Shown: positions 33,438-46,229 of the stretch, piece after piece | Layout: every line of letters starts with the position of its first letter | Numbering within the stretch: position 1 is the stretch's first letter | Assembly: GCA_048013815.1 (NCBI GenBank) | Contig: CM106586.1 | Coordinates: 23,188,001 to 23,252,000, forward strand | Source of the DNA: Setoptus koraiensis | Lineage: Eukaryota; Arthropoda | Direction of reading: 5' to 3' | DNA: 64,000 bases | Notes under the pieces: model-generated | The model's input: only the letters and a program-made list of their open reading frames with translations | Databases searched by the model: none | Told to the model about the DNA's origin: nothing | Translations under genes and position numbers: made by a program

Positions 33438-34323
33438 TCGTTGTCAAGAGCTTGTCCAATACAAACAAAAGAAAACTACAAATATTACTACTTAAAATTG
33501 ATTTGTATATATTTATACATATTGATAAATTAAATCTTTTTAATGGTTATGGTCGAACCTAAATAAACGACTTCAATTATTGTAATAAATTCTCAAATCA
33601 TAGCGTTCCTCTAATATCTTGCCGCCTCCGCCCTTGCTCTGAGCGAGAAAAATACCGTAATCTCAATCGAGTGAACTTCTTCTGGGTCATTTGTGCCTAC
33701 TTACATCACCCCTAACTTCTACCCTTGAAGAGCCAATTATTATCACCGATGGATTGCATCAAAACAGTGTTGATTCACCATGAACATCGATTTACTTGTG
33801 TATTATAGTAGCTTCTGTTAGTTTCATAGAAATCTTTCACAACCATACGAGTATTCGACAGACCCGTTAATATGCAATGTTTTCGTCACGTATCAAGTTC
33901 ATTCAACGACACACATCGTGACAGAAACATAGTATTTTGAAATCATGATTTGCAATATGGATCATCACGATCCAGAATGATGACTACTTAATGAGCCTCA
34001 AGAGTTGCGATGAATGTAACAAAGTAGAATAAGCATGGGTAAATTTGCCAACACCATTCAGTTCACTTAGTCAGTGTAATACAAAAATCAATGTCACCAA
34101 AGACGCATACATATTACTTAACTTTTACTATGAATATTTCTTTCAGCTTCCCTCTGCGTACCAACCGTTATCCTTTTCGCCCAGTTATATAAAGAGAAGC
34201 AAACGGCGAATCGACATAAAAAGACCAAAAAGTCACTGAAAAGTGTGATCATTGAGATAGTGAAAAAATAGATCGAACTTGCATAAACTTTCAACCCAAA
34301 GTTATAAAGTCAATCTTAGAAGA
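33438..34323. other. Intergenic between LRR gene and secreted peptide gene
   Basis: It holds the LRR 3' untranslated region with an AATAAA near 33559. The 5' flank of the next gene contains a TATA-like TATATAAAG near 34185-34193, about 135 bp before its start codon. No other gene was seen. Confidence 0.5.
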
Positions 34324-34719
34324 ATGGTCAAGATACAAGTCAAATGTTTGGTCATGATGGCCATTCTTGCCATTATTTGTATTGAATTACTGGAAGCTTG
34401 TGGTGATGACTACTACGACGACTATTACTATGAATACGAAAACAACAACAATAACAATAATAATAATAACAACAACAACAACAATCAGAATAACTCCAAT
34501 CGAGCCAGACAAAATAATGACAGAGGAAGAGGTGGTGGAGGGAGAGGTGGCAGAGGTGGTGGAAGAGGTGGCAGAGGAGGTGGTAGAGGAGGAGGTCGTG
34601 CCAGAGGACCTGGAGGTGGACCCTGGGAAAGATCTGGAGGGGGATTCGGCGATGGATTTGGACGCTGGAAGCGTGAAGTTGAACTTCACAAACTCCCAAA
34701 TCATCCAGATTTGGAATGA
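34324..34719 (+). CDS. Small secreted Asn-rich / Gly-Arg-rich protein
   Basis: The 131-residue product from the first ATG at 34324 has a clear signal peptide (VKIQVKCLVMMAILAIICIE) that ends near EAC. The mature part has an acidic Tyr-rich stretch (DDYYDDYYYEYE), then a run of about 15 Asn, then a Gly/Arg repeat block of RGGGGRGGRGGG type, and a dibasic KRE site before a short polar tail. I know no named family. Gly-rich secreted peptides with such blocks occur among arthropod antimicrobial, cuticular and silk-like proteins; which applies here is unknown. The Asn run is coded mostly by AAC/AAT mixes, so it can vary in length. The ATG follows a TATA-like element by about 135 bp, which supports a real gene. 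Confidence 0.7.
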   Translation: MVKIQVKCLVMMAILAIICIELLEACGDDYYDDYYYEYENNNNNNNNNNNNNNNQNNSNRARQNNDRGRGGGGRGGRGGGRGGRGGGRGGGRARGPGGGPWERSGGGFGDGFGRWKREVELHKLPNHPDLE

Positions 34720-34989
34720 GTGAACAAGTGTACCCATTATAAATCCATACACATGTTAAATTAGCGATGCGGTTGGGTATTGTGAAAATTGTACGATATT
34801 ACTAGTCTTTATCCACAGTATTATTCCTCGCAGCGCTTTTTCATTACTGGCTTGCACCGAGATTGTTCATTTAAAGCGTATTATTGTTGAAAGTGATGAG
34901 AAAGAAGGATCCCGTATCTTAAAATAATGAATTTATTGAAGCGTAGGCTTTACAAAGTATGTTGGTAATAAATATATAATCCTGTTATA

Positions 34990-36084
34990 TCACGATTCCA
35001 CCGATGTCAGCGATGTGATACTATTTTTCACACTTGTCATTGTCACTATAAGAGATCCTAAAGTGGACTTGAGTGCTGGCAATATGTGCAGGCCTTCTGT
35101 GTCTAGTTCATGTCGTTGATTGGTTTCGATCAACTCTAGACTTGTCTCTAGTATAGCAAGTCTAGATTCAACGAGTTCATAAATATAATATACATGTTCC
35201 CTGAGATTTTGCCTACATCTTTTCCAGTCTATTGATCCCAGATCAACTTTACTGCGAGTTTTGTCATCAAGCCAAGAATATTGCCACAATTTCAATTCCG
35301 GATCTTTTCGCTCAACTGTGAGCAGGCTGACCTTTGCTTGAATGCTGTGAATAACTCTTTGAATCTCTTTAGCTTCGTTTGAGATCTCAGAAACTTTATG
35401 CACTGGTTGTTTGAGGACAGTGTCATAATCATATTGTTGTATGTGCGAGAAGGAATCATGGTTATCTCCAATATTATTATTGTTATTGTTACTAATATTG
35501 TTGATATTATTTCCATCAATTGGAGCCAGCGATTCTGATTCACTCGCATCAATTTTTTGCTCAATAGAGCAATTTTGAGCCGAGTGATTGTATTTGGTGG
35601 GACAGAGAAACTTGTACCATGATATTGGTTGCACAAGTGACTTTCTAACCATTTTGTTCGGATATGAACAATAAGCGCATTTGTAATTATTAGGTACATC
35701 CTCCTCTCTACCGACATTGATACAATGTAGATGTTGCCATGTCAGACATGATTCACATTCTACAAACGTTCCAATGTCTTGATTGATGCCACATGGGCAC
35801 CTTATGTCACCACTTTTGTAGTTGTTGTGATCATCTTCTAGTTCGTCCTGTTTGTTTTTCTTCTCTTCTTTCTTTTGTTGTTTATCCTGTGGGCTACCCC
35901 CCTCGACGACATGTTCAGATTTGTTGCTCGCCGATGATGACGACGATTTGCGACGCTTTGGTGAGGTGCCAGAAGAGACGAGAGGTGGGCAGGAGCGTTT
36001 CTTTAACTTTGGCAATTTCACTATCAGGTATTCTCTTGGTGAAGAGAGTGAATTCTTTTTTGATTTAATGGCGGTATTCAACAT
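34990..36084 (-). CDS. PHF20/MBD-R2-like PHD finger protein, C-terminal part
   Basis: The frame encodes 364 residues from the ATG at 36084; it is open upstream only through non-ATG codons. A basic Ser-rich region is followed by a PHD finger (IRCPCGINQDIGTFVECESC, then TWQHLHC and CAYC) of the PHF20 type. Next comes EIQRVIHSIQAKVSLL followed by KDPELKLWQYSW, and a final helical region (YYIYELVESRLAILETSLELIE). This order matches the C-terminal third of PHF20, PHF20L1 and fly MBD-R2, subunits of the NSL/MOF histone acetyltransferase complex. The Tudor, MBD-like and AT-hook parts are not found upstream. A TAG acceptor-like site near 36103 suggests a 5' exon, so this may be the last exon of a longer gene. 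Confidence 0.75.
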   Translation of the reverse strand: MLNTAIKSKKNSLSSPREYLIVKLPKLKKRSCPPLVSSGTSPKRRKSSSSSASNKSEHVVEGGSPQDKQQKKEEKKNKQDELEDDHNNYKSGDIRCPCGINQDIGTFVECESCLTWQHLHCINVGREEDVPNNYKCAYCSYPNKMVRKSLVQPISWYKFLCPTKYNHSAQNCSIEQKIDASESESLAPIDGNNINNISNNNNNNIGDNHDSFSHIQQYDYDTVLKQPVHKVSEISNEAKEIQRVIHSIQAKVSLLTVERKDPELKLWQYSWLDDKTRSKVDLGSIDWKRCRQNLREHVYYIYELVESRLAILETSLELIETNQRHELDTEGLHILPALKSTLGSLIVTMTSVKNSITSLTSVES

Positions 36085-39000
36085 CTGTGTGAGTGTCTCT
36101 ATTTTTTGTTGCCAATAAATCAACAATGAAACACTTTGTGCTCCTGGGTCAAAGATCGAATTTACAACTAGAATTAACAGCTCGATTGCTAGGTTGCTAT
36201 GTGCCTCAACCGATATGTTTGTGTGTGTCCAATGTGTTCTATAAATAGTAATAAAATGATGATGATAAAGTCGCTAATAATAAATAATAATCATCTTGCC
36301 TATTTAATGGTCGTGGTAGTGGGTTGTTGTTGGTGGAAGCCGGCCAAGTTGATGATCATGCTACCGTGTACCTAATGAATGGTCATGGCACGAATATCGT
36401 ACATAGTAAACAGTGGAGAAAGAGAACAACGCTAGCTGGTTGGACCGCATTGTGCCACCTGTATATGAGTGAGTATGTGTGTGTAGATGGCGCCAAATTT
36501 GAAAAGCATTTTTTCGAATTTTATAAACAATCCTAAACAATTGTTATCGGTTGACAGAGGCGCCAGAACAGGTGCAATTATCTCATTAGGCCATGGTCGA
36601 TGGGCCTGATTATTGTTAATTAAAATTCATTAATTGAAGCACGTCACTGGCACGTAGAGGGCGGCAGTGTTGAGTGTGTCCAAGATATTGCAGACCCACA
36701 GCGAGAGGGAATAAGGAGTTCTCTGTGGTCTTTTTTATTTGTTCGCAGATCAATTCAGTCTTGTCAGCCAAATCGAAAAACGCCAAATCAAATTGAGGCA
36801 AATCAAGTGAAGTCACAGCACAGTCATGTATATCGCCGTGGCTGTATAGCCGAAAACAAATTGAATTGAATCAAATTTGTTTTCGGCAAGTGCAAGGGCA
36901 ATAAATGGCGGCGGCGCCGCTACAACTTGCAAAAAGACTTGCTGGTCTGCTGCAAGAAACATGGAGACATGGCAAACAGAAAGAAAGAGACAGGCAGAGC
37001 GACAGTCAGATAGACAGAGAGATCTTGACTAACAATCTTTTCTCTCTCTCTTTATTTGCGCTTCTTTCGACTTTTCTTAATATAATTAGATGATGTTCTG
37101 AACTTGTGTGCATGTCTGCTGACGATGATAGAAGAAGTATCAATAATAAAAGCATATATAAAGAAGGATAAAATGAATTAATTGACGATGGGCATGGGCT
37201 TCGGTATCAACATCAACCTGAGCATTAGTGTATAAGTATAAAAATCAAGTATCAGAATCAGTATCATTATCAGTATTAGTATCATCGTCAGCAGCGCCAG
37301 CACAATCAGTACTAGTGAGAGAGAGAGAGAGCTGGGGAGTACAACTGCATATCATCGACACAATCTAAGTAGACGTATCATAATAATAATCTGGTCGTAT
37401 CATCACTATGGGCAATTGATTGGGACGATGATGATGATTTTAAAAAATACACCTGTGAGTGTGTGTGTGTCAGTTTTTGCTGTCAGTCACCTAACAGGTA
37501 CAACGACAGCGATAGCGATCATCGTCGTCATAGTCATCATCATCATCATCAGCAGTGAGCATTAGAAGATCACTAGGCAATCAAACAGGTGACTTTGACC
37601 ACTCATCGTCATGATCGATTGTTGAGTGGCCAGTAAGTAATTAGCGCAAATCTGCTCGCAAATCGCACTCACCTGTCTGTCTAAATAAAGAATATACACT
37701 TTGCGGCTTCTTTAATCTACACGATTTCAAGATTCTATCTAGAGATAATCAATTAACGTCGCTAATCTATGGTCTATCTGAGCAGCTTATACCTTGGCTC
37801 TATCATTATACCCTTACAATGACGCTGTTTCTTCTACCGTCGATACCGTAGCTAGAGCTACTTTAGGTAAACGAGGCATCAATTGACGAAGATTAGCTGT
37901 TTGGCAGCGGCCACAGTTTTTCTTTCTTCTCTAGATGATCTCTTCTGATCTCTTGATTTTTGTTGTCTTGTGTTGTCTTTTGTTGCTAATCTTGTGTTGC
38001 CTGTCGATTGAACCACACATTCGTTCGGGCTGACAGCCGATCAAACGGCTCTAAATAGTATTGGTCAGCGCAAATTTTGTTGTTTGATTCTACCCGAAAT
38101 CAGTGCTGTTGCCTAGGACGACCATAATGGTAAATTGCTCAATCGATTGGAATCAATCGCCTCATTAGGACTTAATTGCGGCCTTTGCCAAAGCTATTCG
38201 TCATGACCATTTGTCTTGGGCCGTCATTGTCGTGTGTGCGTGTTGAAACAACAGCAACAACACCAACGGCTATGTTGAATGTTGTTGTTTGTCTCTGTAA
38301 TGTTTGTATCTGTTCTGATTTCAAACTAACAACTTTGATCTGCTGTTAATGGTCGGTCGCAAATTATAGAGAGCGTGCAATCGGCCGATAATTTTAGCCT
38401 GCTGATAACTTTCATTACACACACACATAGATAGAGAGAGAATGCCTAAACAGTAATAACAATTAAACAATAAAAACAAATTGTTTTGCGCGTCACTTTG
38501 AGCGCTCGTTGTTGTTGCTCGTGCAACAAGACAAATGAGAGCGCCCCCGTTTCTATCATTTTCGGCCTGCTTCGTTCTATCACAATAGATTTGATGCGTT
38601 GATGGTGGTCTGAATAACAAATTAGTTGATTGTTTGTCCGCAATTTGGACTGTTAATTCGATAGCCCATCGTTCAGATATCCGATATACCACCAAACAAG
38701 CGGTGGTGCCCACCCTTGTTGTTGTCTGGCTGTCGTCGCGTTGTTGCCTTGCACGCTTTAGCGGCCAAATAACTGTATATGTGGATACGCCAATCTGGGC
38801 GCAATGACCGGCCAGAGAAACAGCATCGATCTAGCCGGATTTCCTCGGACAACATTGGTTTTTTGGGCCCAAGAAGCCCATCTCTAGCCTGGACCTGATG
38901 CATGCAAGCACGCGCTGAAAGTAGCTGTTCAATGTGAGCGGCTTAAAGGAGTTTCTGGTGACACAATAGCAGGCAACAACTAATTAGTTACGATGCTTTC
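36085..39000. other. Gene-poor intergenic stretch
   Basis: No gene is supported. Short frames on both strands lack family features. Repeated TATCA/ATCAT runs occur near 37240-37320 and 37510-37560, and a short GA run near 37318. Upstream exons of the PHF20-like gene could hide here. Confidence 0.45.
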
Positions 39001-40583
39001 TCATTCGCTCTCTCATTCTTTGAATTGTCCTACAATTCAAACAATGAACGTCAGCGGCGGATGTGGGAGCATATTGGCGATAACACAAGAGAACAAATGA
39101 ATTCTCGCTCGTCATCGCGATAGGTCGCCGATCCTAGCTAAATTACAGCGACAGTCGTTTAGTTGCAATTCGGCCCCTTCTGCTAAGTTGACGGTGAGTA
39201 GCCATGGTCTAGTTAGAAAATTGGGAGCAAGAAGCGAATGCGTTCTGGCGTGTCGTTGATGGGCACGACCATTACTTGCATCTACCGTTACTCAGCGGAC
39301 GGGCATTGTTGTTGGCGATTCAACAGGGGATATTATCGCCAGCACTAGCGGTACTGACGACACGCCTAATATGCACGTATAAACATATCGGCTGCTGCAT
39401 TGCATCAGAGTGCCAGCCTTGTATAGAAAAATAAGGGAAGCCTATATACATAATATCGTAATATGAGCAAACGGCATACGTTTGTGTTCAGCGCCATTGT
39501 CTCTGCGGCCGGCAACGTGCTACGTGTTTGCTTACGTGTTGGCCTGTCCGGCCCAGCTATTGGCGTTTGCGTCTGGCGCTCGTAAAAATTCTTTGCTGAG
39601 AGAGATCGCATTTTATTTAATTTTATGACTACTGGCGACGCTGCCGTTGCCGGCATTCGCTTCATTTTGGTTTCATGCGCAGAGTGTCCGTTGTTGTTGT
39701 TGCTGCAAGCAAACAGCATGACATGCCAGTAATGGTGGCCAAATTAAAACATTGCGCACTAAAACCATAGTTGCTAGATATAGTTGGGGGCCACAGTCTG
39801 CATGAGGCATAGCGGCAGTTGCATTTGCAGCGCCAGCGAGACCATGATACAATGCTATATCTCTCTGTATATACATATGCGAGCCTGATAGTGGCGCAAT
39901 TCGGCGAACCGGCCGTAACTTTACGACTTTTTTCGAAAGTCACAAAAGTCGCCCGGAGTGTCCCAAAGTCGCGGCGCGGATTTTCCTTTGGCCATCTGAC
40001 TGTCTGAATCCATTGCGCCAGCCCGACCATTCGGCATGCCGGCCATCCGTGGCCAGTGGTTCGCCTCTGGTTGGTTGTTGGTTGCCTGGCTGGCTGGTTC
40101 GTGGCACTAGCGACTGTTGTGAGCAATATAGGGCAGAGAAGGGAAAATTTTATGTGCGTCGGGCCTCAAGAACCTTACCAGCTTTAGGGTGGTCCCGGCC
40201 AGTGTCTGGTCGACGACGACGACGACGTAAACACATATATGTGCGCGGTTGTTGTGTATTCGCACGGCCGCTCCAGAACGGGCGTCCGTTCTCAGGGCTG
40301 GCCCCACGAGACAATGCGATCGATCGTTTTGGCCGCGGCTTGTTTGCCCGGTTTTAGGTTCTAATCGACCGGTTGGCTCGCCGTGGAGAGTGACAGCCAC
40401 CGGGGTGTTAGGCCGTCCACGGCTGACGCCGACAATTCATGCTCGGGTTAGCCCGGAAGTGCCGAGTCGGCAGGTCGACTGGCGAGCAACCAATGAGTCT
40501 CAAGTCGACGTGAGCTAGTTAGCGAGCTATGAGTTGGGGTGGCCGTAATTTTCGCATAATTAGCGACTCGGAGTCGAGTTTTC

Positions 40584-40586
<3 letters not shown>

Positions 40587-40652
<66 letters not shown>
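40587..40652. repeat. TC dinucleotide microsatellite, 33 units
   Basis: A perfect TC run of 66 bp inside the GC-rich block, the longest dinucleotide tract in the window. Confidence 0.97.
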
Positions 40653-40655
<3 letters not shown>

Positions 40656-41300
40656 TGCCTTTGTGAATTGTGTGCTGCTGACAGGTGCAAACACACCTAT
40701 ACCTTTACCTATTCACCTGTACCTCGAGCTGTCGTAGAGGCACGTGGGTGTATGATAATGCTACATGCATGATAATGTTGTTTGGCAGTGTAATAATGTA
40801 ATTGGCAGTAAGAATTATAAGAATGGCCGCCGCTGCTGATTCATTGCCCGTCGTCTGACAGCTTCTTTGGTCGGTCGGGCTGCCGTCGTCGTCGCCGGCG
40901 CGTATGATAGAAGCCTATATAAGTAAGCGTACATGAGTGTGTCGGTTTAACTCACACTGGCGGCTAATAATTATCTCTCTCCGGCTGGTGAGTTGTCGCT
41001 TGATTTGGATGCCTTCGTCCTCAAACAAGCCCAGCCACGGCGACACACTCAAACCTGGCGACAGGTGAACAGCAAGCGGCGGTCAGCACAAAGGCAGCAG
41101 CCATAAGTCACACGGCCAGCGCCAGACCAAAGACAAATGATGGCACCTGATGACGGCCGATCAACTTATCATTCGCCAACACCCATTAGCGTCAGGATTA
41201 GAATGCAGGCGAGCACGGCGAGCCGTAGGAATGCAGCAGTAAAGAAAACTAAAAGTTTTTATACTTTCTTTGCGTGTGCGCTTTATATATATATATATGT

Positions 41301-41350
41301 ATTCGCGTCATCTCGGTTATATTCGCGTCATCGCGGTTACATTCGCGGTA
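41301..41350. repeat. 20-bp tandem repeat, 2.5 copies
   Basis: Units at 41301-41320 and 41321-41340 share ATTCGCGTCAT then CGGTTA and differ at two or three bases. A partial third unit (ATTCGCGG) follows. A short TATA repeat stands just before. Confidence 0.9.
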
Positions 41351-43410
41351 TATTGGTATATATATAACTCGCGAATGTGACTCGGATAGCTTGTCGGCTG
41401 GAGCGACAACTTTTTGACGGCGCCAAGCTCGCTGGTCGCGATTCGCGCCGATCCACACGACACAAGCATGCGGAATGTTGCTCGAAGCACGGAGGCGGCC
41501 AGTTCACTGTCGGTGTGCTGGCTCATTGGTCGACGCCGTTGCCAGCTGACAAAAAGAATATAGATCTCATCCGAGCGGCGCTGTCGCTCGAACAATTGGC
41601 CGCATCGGCTCAGCCGAAACTGATCAGCTGCGAGGCTCGCCCGGTGCCGGTGCCGCGAGAGCAGCCCGGCTCGGCCAGCTTGTCGGGCCAGCTTGTCGGG
41701 CCGGCGGCCACTGGCAAGCGATGGCCGAAATAACAGCGATCGGCCGATTGGTGAGAATATTGGCCGCCGGACCGGCCAGCCAGCAAACAACGAGGGACAC
41801 ACAAGGAGCCTACTGTGAACAGGCACACTTTTACGACCGCGCTCCGTTCGAGTTTGATTGGATCGGCTCTGGCCGGATTGACTCGGCTCGGCTCGAGTCT
41901 GCCGGCAGCGGCTCGGCTCGAGTTTGCTCGCAACGGCCCGAATTGGATATGGTACGGCCGTCGGAGGCTTGGCGTAGCCGGCGCGGCCGCAACGCAACTG
42001 CTGTCGGCCGTGGCTTAATTTAATTTTATTATATCGGCATACTATTGTGCGCACTGGCCTTGTTGCCGGTGTTACCGTGGCCGTTGCCGTTGCTGCCGTG
42101 GTTGTTGCTGGTCGCAGCATCACCTCGGGCCTCCTCGGTTGTGCTGTCAGCAGCTGAGCGGCGAGTGTGCCGGCCAGCAGGCCGGCCAACAACAATGACA
42201 ACAACAGGAAAATGGAGTAATTCCTTTGTTAGTGCGCTGGTTGCGCCATTTTACGACCAGCGTCGGCACCGGCCCAACAGCCGCGCGTAAGCCGACCAGC
42301 CAGCGACCGGGTTGCCGGATTGGATTGGATCTGATCGCAGCAGCGACGTCGACGCTCAACCCTTTCGAGCCGCCGCCTGTCAGCCTGTCACTCTCCAATG
42401 GTGTCGTCAGCCATCAAGGTCGCTCAGTGCCTTGGATGGCGCGCCGAGTCGCGAGCCTGCCCTGTAAGCTATCCAGCGATCCGCGTATCCAGCTATTTGT
42501 ATATCCTGCCATCCGCATATTCAGCCGCTCGCATATCCAGCCACTCGCATATCAAGCTGTCTGCCAGCCAGCCGGCGAGCGAGCCGAGAGGCGTCTTTCG
42601 CAACGTCGCGGGCGCCCGTTCCCACTCGTCGGCGATCAGTCAGCTGCTCGACGGTTCGCCGACGGTTTGCCGACTGTTGCCCGCAGCCCGGCCGCAGTTT
42701 GCTGGCGCGATGTGGCAACCGCCGGCAGTCGTCGGCAGTCGACAGTCGACAGCCAGATCGGATCGGATGTGCCCAGAGAGCAGGTCGGCGGGAACAGGCC
42801 GACGCGCGGAGTCGTCGTTAAAGCCTGTGAGAGATCCGAATTTTACGATCTTGCGATCGGGTATGTGCGCGCGCTTCCCCACCAGCCGGCCGCTTTATAG
42901 GCCTGTCGCAAGTTGGCTGACATTGCGAGCCATTGTGTGTCGCACAGAAGCCAGCCAGCGAGCCGATAAAATGCCTGCCAGTCAGCCTGGCGAGCTGTTG
43001 TGTCGAGTTCTCGCAGACGCTGCGAACAGAGCGCTCGACTGATATGTGCAATGTCACAAATGTTTCGCATTCGATGTTTACTGTTGGTTAGGCAACTGCC
43101 AGCCAGCCAGCAGAAGTGACGCTGCCGTGGCTGTTGTTGCTGTTGCCGTTGCAGTTGTTGAAGTGGTTGTGCAAATGCTGTTGTTGGCGTTGTGCAAATG
43201 CTGCTGCTGTTGGCGTTGTGCGGAGTCGCGCAAACTAGTCGCGACGAGTGCCCATGACGGATCCATTATAGGCGCACATCCTATAGGCGCCCTTGATGTT
43301 GTTGCCAATTTTAATTGCCCCGCTCTCTCTCTCTCTCGTTGCTCACTGGCAGCGAGCGAGTCGACGAGTCGAGTTTACTCGACTACGCCGAGCTCATCAC
43401 GTCATCCGTC

Positions 43411-43512
43411 TGCCGCTGCCGCTGCTGTTGTTGCTGTTGCTGTTGTTGCTGCCGCTGTTGTTGCTGCCGCTGTTGTTGCTGTTGTTGCTGTTGTTGCTGC
43501 TGTTGTTGTTGG
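43411..43512. repeat. Degenerate GCTGTT/GCCGCT triplet array
   Basis: About 100 bp of triplets built from GCT, GTT and GCC. All three frames on both strands stay open and give homopolymer-like peptides, so the open frames here are not evidence of coding. Confidence 0.85.
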
Positions 43513-45500
43513 TCGCCAGAAAGTGCAAGGCTGCGCACGGAATATACAGAGAGATAATGTTGTACCTTGCAGTTGATACATTAGATGCATTTAGCTTTTA
43601 GTTTGTCGATCTGCCAGCCAGCCGTTCTGTTATAGAGGCTGCCTTTTTGAATGAGCTTAGATGCCGCCGCTGATATGCAATCTGTGTGTGCCCGTCGTGA
43701 ATCTCATCAACTCACTATATATATATATACAGTCGGATATATATATAGTCGGGTGAATATATCTCAATTATCTCGGCTTTAGTGCGGCTCGCAAGCGCAC
43801 TCGTTGTTGCTACATGGCGATAATGGTCATGATTTGGACAAATCAAATGTTGCTGCTTGCCATTCGCTGCTATGTCTGTCAGCCAGCCAGTGGCAAGCAA
43901 ACGGACAAAAAAAAGCAAACTGATGCCCGCGATAGTTCGCGAAACTCTATGCCACTAATTAACTTGTTTCTCTGCTATTTTTTTACACTGTGTTCGCGAG
44001 CGGGCGCGCGATAATTTATCGCTGACACACACCATACGCCAGTTATGAGAGCGCGCCCCGTGGCCCCGTTCGCGCATTCTTCGGCCCCGCACGCTCCATT
44101 GGCCCAATGGCTAGCTTTCCCTGGATATTGATACACATACACGGATCGTCACGACACACACCGATTGTCATGACGCGCACTGCATTGTCATGGCTTGCTG
44201 GCCGAGCCAGCGATATCTCGATATATCGTGGATATCCGGTCGCCACGTATGATTCGAGCCACAACGTGTGCGTATGATAGCGGCGCCGAGAGCGGCCACA
44301 AGTGAGCGAAAAGTTTGCGGAGTCGGCCAAAGGCGACCGGCTACCCACAATTGCCGCCAGACGAGTGTATCAGTGGAGCGCTGAGCAGAGTGCATCTTTT
44401 TATGGCCACCAGATGCACCGTCGTCATCGGCGGCAACAACGCCGGGCAGCGGCGAGATGCGCGCTCAAACTCAGGTGAGCACTGTCAGCCTGGCCGCTCT
44501 GGCTGCTCTGGCCGTACCAACGCTGGTTTTAGTGATACTAGTTGCCAGCGCAAGCATGAGAGACGATAATTTTACGACCTCATGTCCAGTCATGACGGTC
44601 GGCCGGCCGACTGGCGGCTGTACTCACTGCTCACTTGTTGTTGTTGTTGGTGGTGGTGCTGTTGCTGTTGCAAAAATCGGTTCGCTTCGGCAAATCAGAC
44701 AAGCAGACGTACGAGCGGACAGACGCTTATTAGATATAGCCGAGACAGATAGAAGTGGCAGCAGAAATTCAAATGATGCCCAATTGGTCGAGACTCGCAA
44801 CTCAAACTCGCCGTGGACAAACCGGCGACGAGACGCACACACGGCACACACGCCTAAACACGCCGAATCACGCAAGAGTAACCCATAGTTGCGCCAATTC
44901 AGACGGCATTATGCTGCTGCTGGCCGATGCGAGCGCGCTTCAATGGGACCTGCTGCAAACAAATGTGGCAGCTAAATTGGTTTTTGTGTGCAGTGCGCTG
45001 CGCTGATCATGCGATGATGGGAGCTCTTTGGCAAAAAATTGACAAAAATCGCTAAATTGGCCAATTGCAACCAATTGCGCCAGCAGACAGGCTATATGGC
45101 TTTGAGACGATGTGTCTGTGCAGTGTGCGCGATTGTCTGGTTGCGCGCCGTTGTGGCCACGAAGCCTAAACGCAGCCCGTATTATCCGCTGCATGCAGCC
45201 CAGCGCAGATGATACGGCCCAGATATGGCAATATGGACTGTGTGGTATATGATATGGTGACACGACTGCATGGCGATATAACTGCTGCTGCCGCTGTTAT
45301 CAGTGACACAGCAACGACCAATGATAACCATCTGTGGCTAGCTTCTTGTTGATTTTACACCGATCTGGCTGCTCGGCGCCCATAATGTTAGATTGGTTAA
45401 AGTGGCGAGGCAACAACATGATCATCTGACCCTTACAAGGTGGCTCGCGACGCGATTTGTCAACATGATTGGTAATTGATAATCGTTAGTAGCCCATTGA

Positions 45501-46186
45501 GCCGCAGCCACCAGAAACAGCCAAAGCTGCGAGATAATTAATGTTGATAATAAACAAACAATAACTCTACGATGAGCATCACTATAAAACAGTATAAACA
45601 ACTAAACAATGCATTGGCGCTGCTGCAACAAAGATTGTAAGATGCGCGTCGAGGCGCCCACATTTATATGATAATTTGCGCTTTGTTGGCCTAATGTTAA
45701 TGGGCTTCTAATTGTCATTGTCTCAACTGCTGCTGTTGCTGTCATACAGCCACTATTTGCCGCAATTTGATGTACACAACTTGATGTCACAATCAACAAC
45801 AGCCCAGTCTGTTGTTGCCAAACTGTCAGCGCCAGTAGCCAGTTTAGTTAGTACAAGTGTTCATAAACACATTGTTGCTTATAGCACCATCATCAAATGG
45901 TATCATAAAACACACACACACACACGCCAGCTAGCCATAGGTCGACTCGCTTATTGGCTGCTTGATGCTTATTACTCATTACCACTACAACATATAACAT
46001 CAACATACAACATCCTAGCCTGTCTAGAGTAGTAATGTTACATAACAACCACAACAGACAAACGCGCAGCCAACGACGAGAGAGAAAAGTAACGACAACT
46101 CAACAGGTATAACAGCTTCATCATAACTGTTTTTATTACTATTTATTATGCCTTTTGCGAATGTTTGCAACTAGTGTATCTGACTC

Positions 46187-46229
<43 letters not shown>

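Larger units (their letters stand above)
39001..45500. other. GC-rich, CpG-bearing gene-free block
   Basis: This block is visibly richer in G+C and CpG than its surroundings, with many GGCCG, GCCAGCCAGC and CGGCC motifs. Long frames overlap on both strands at once (for example 41317-42204 minus with 41377-41733 plus), which is what GC-rich noncoding DNA produces, and no protein family is recognisable in any of them. It includes a 66-bp CT run, a 20-bp tandem repeat and a long GCTGTT triplet run. It lies downstream of Abd-B and may be regulatory or a CpG island cluster. Confidence 0.5.

Noticed and set aside
41317-42204. 295-codon minus-strand open frame and overlapping plus-strand frames in the GC-rich block
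   Set aside because: Open frames overlap on both strands, are Arg/Ala/Pro-rich with no domain, and follow from high G+C with few TA-containing stop codons.
43046-43601. Plus-strand frames of 102-176 codons with Val/Ala/Leu/Cys runs
   Set aside because: They are translations of a GCTGTT-type triplet array that stays open in all frames.
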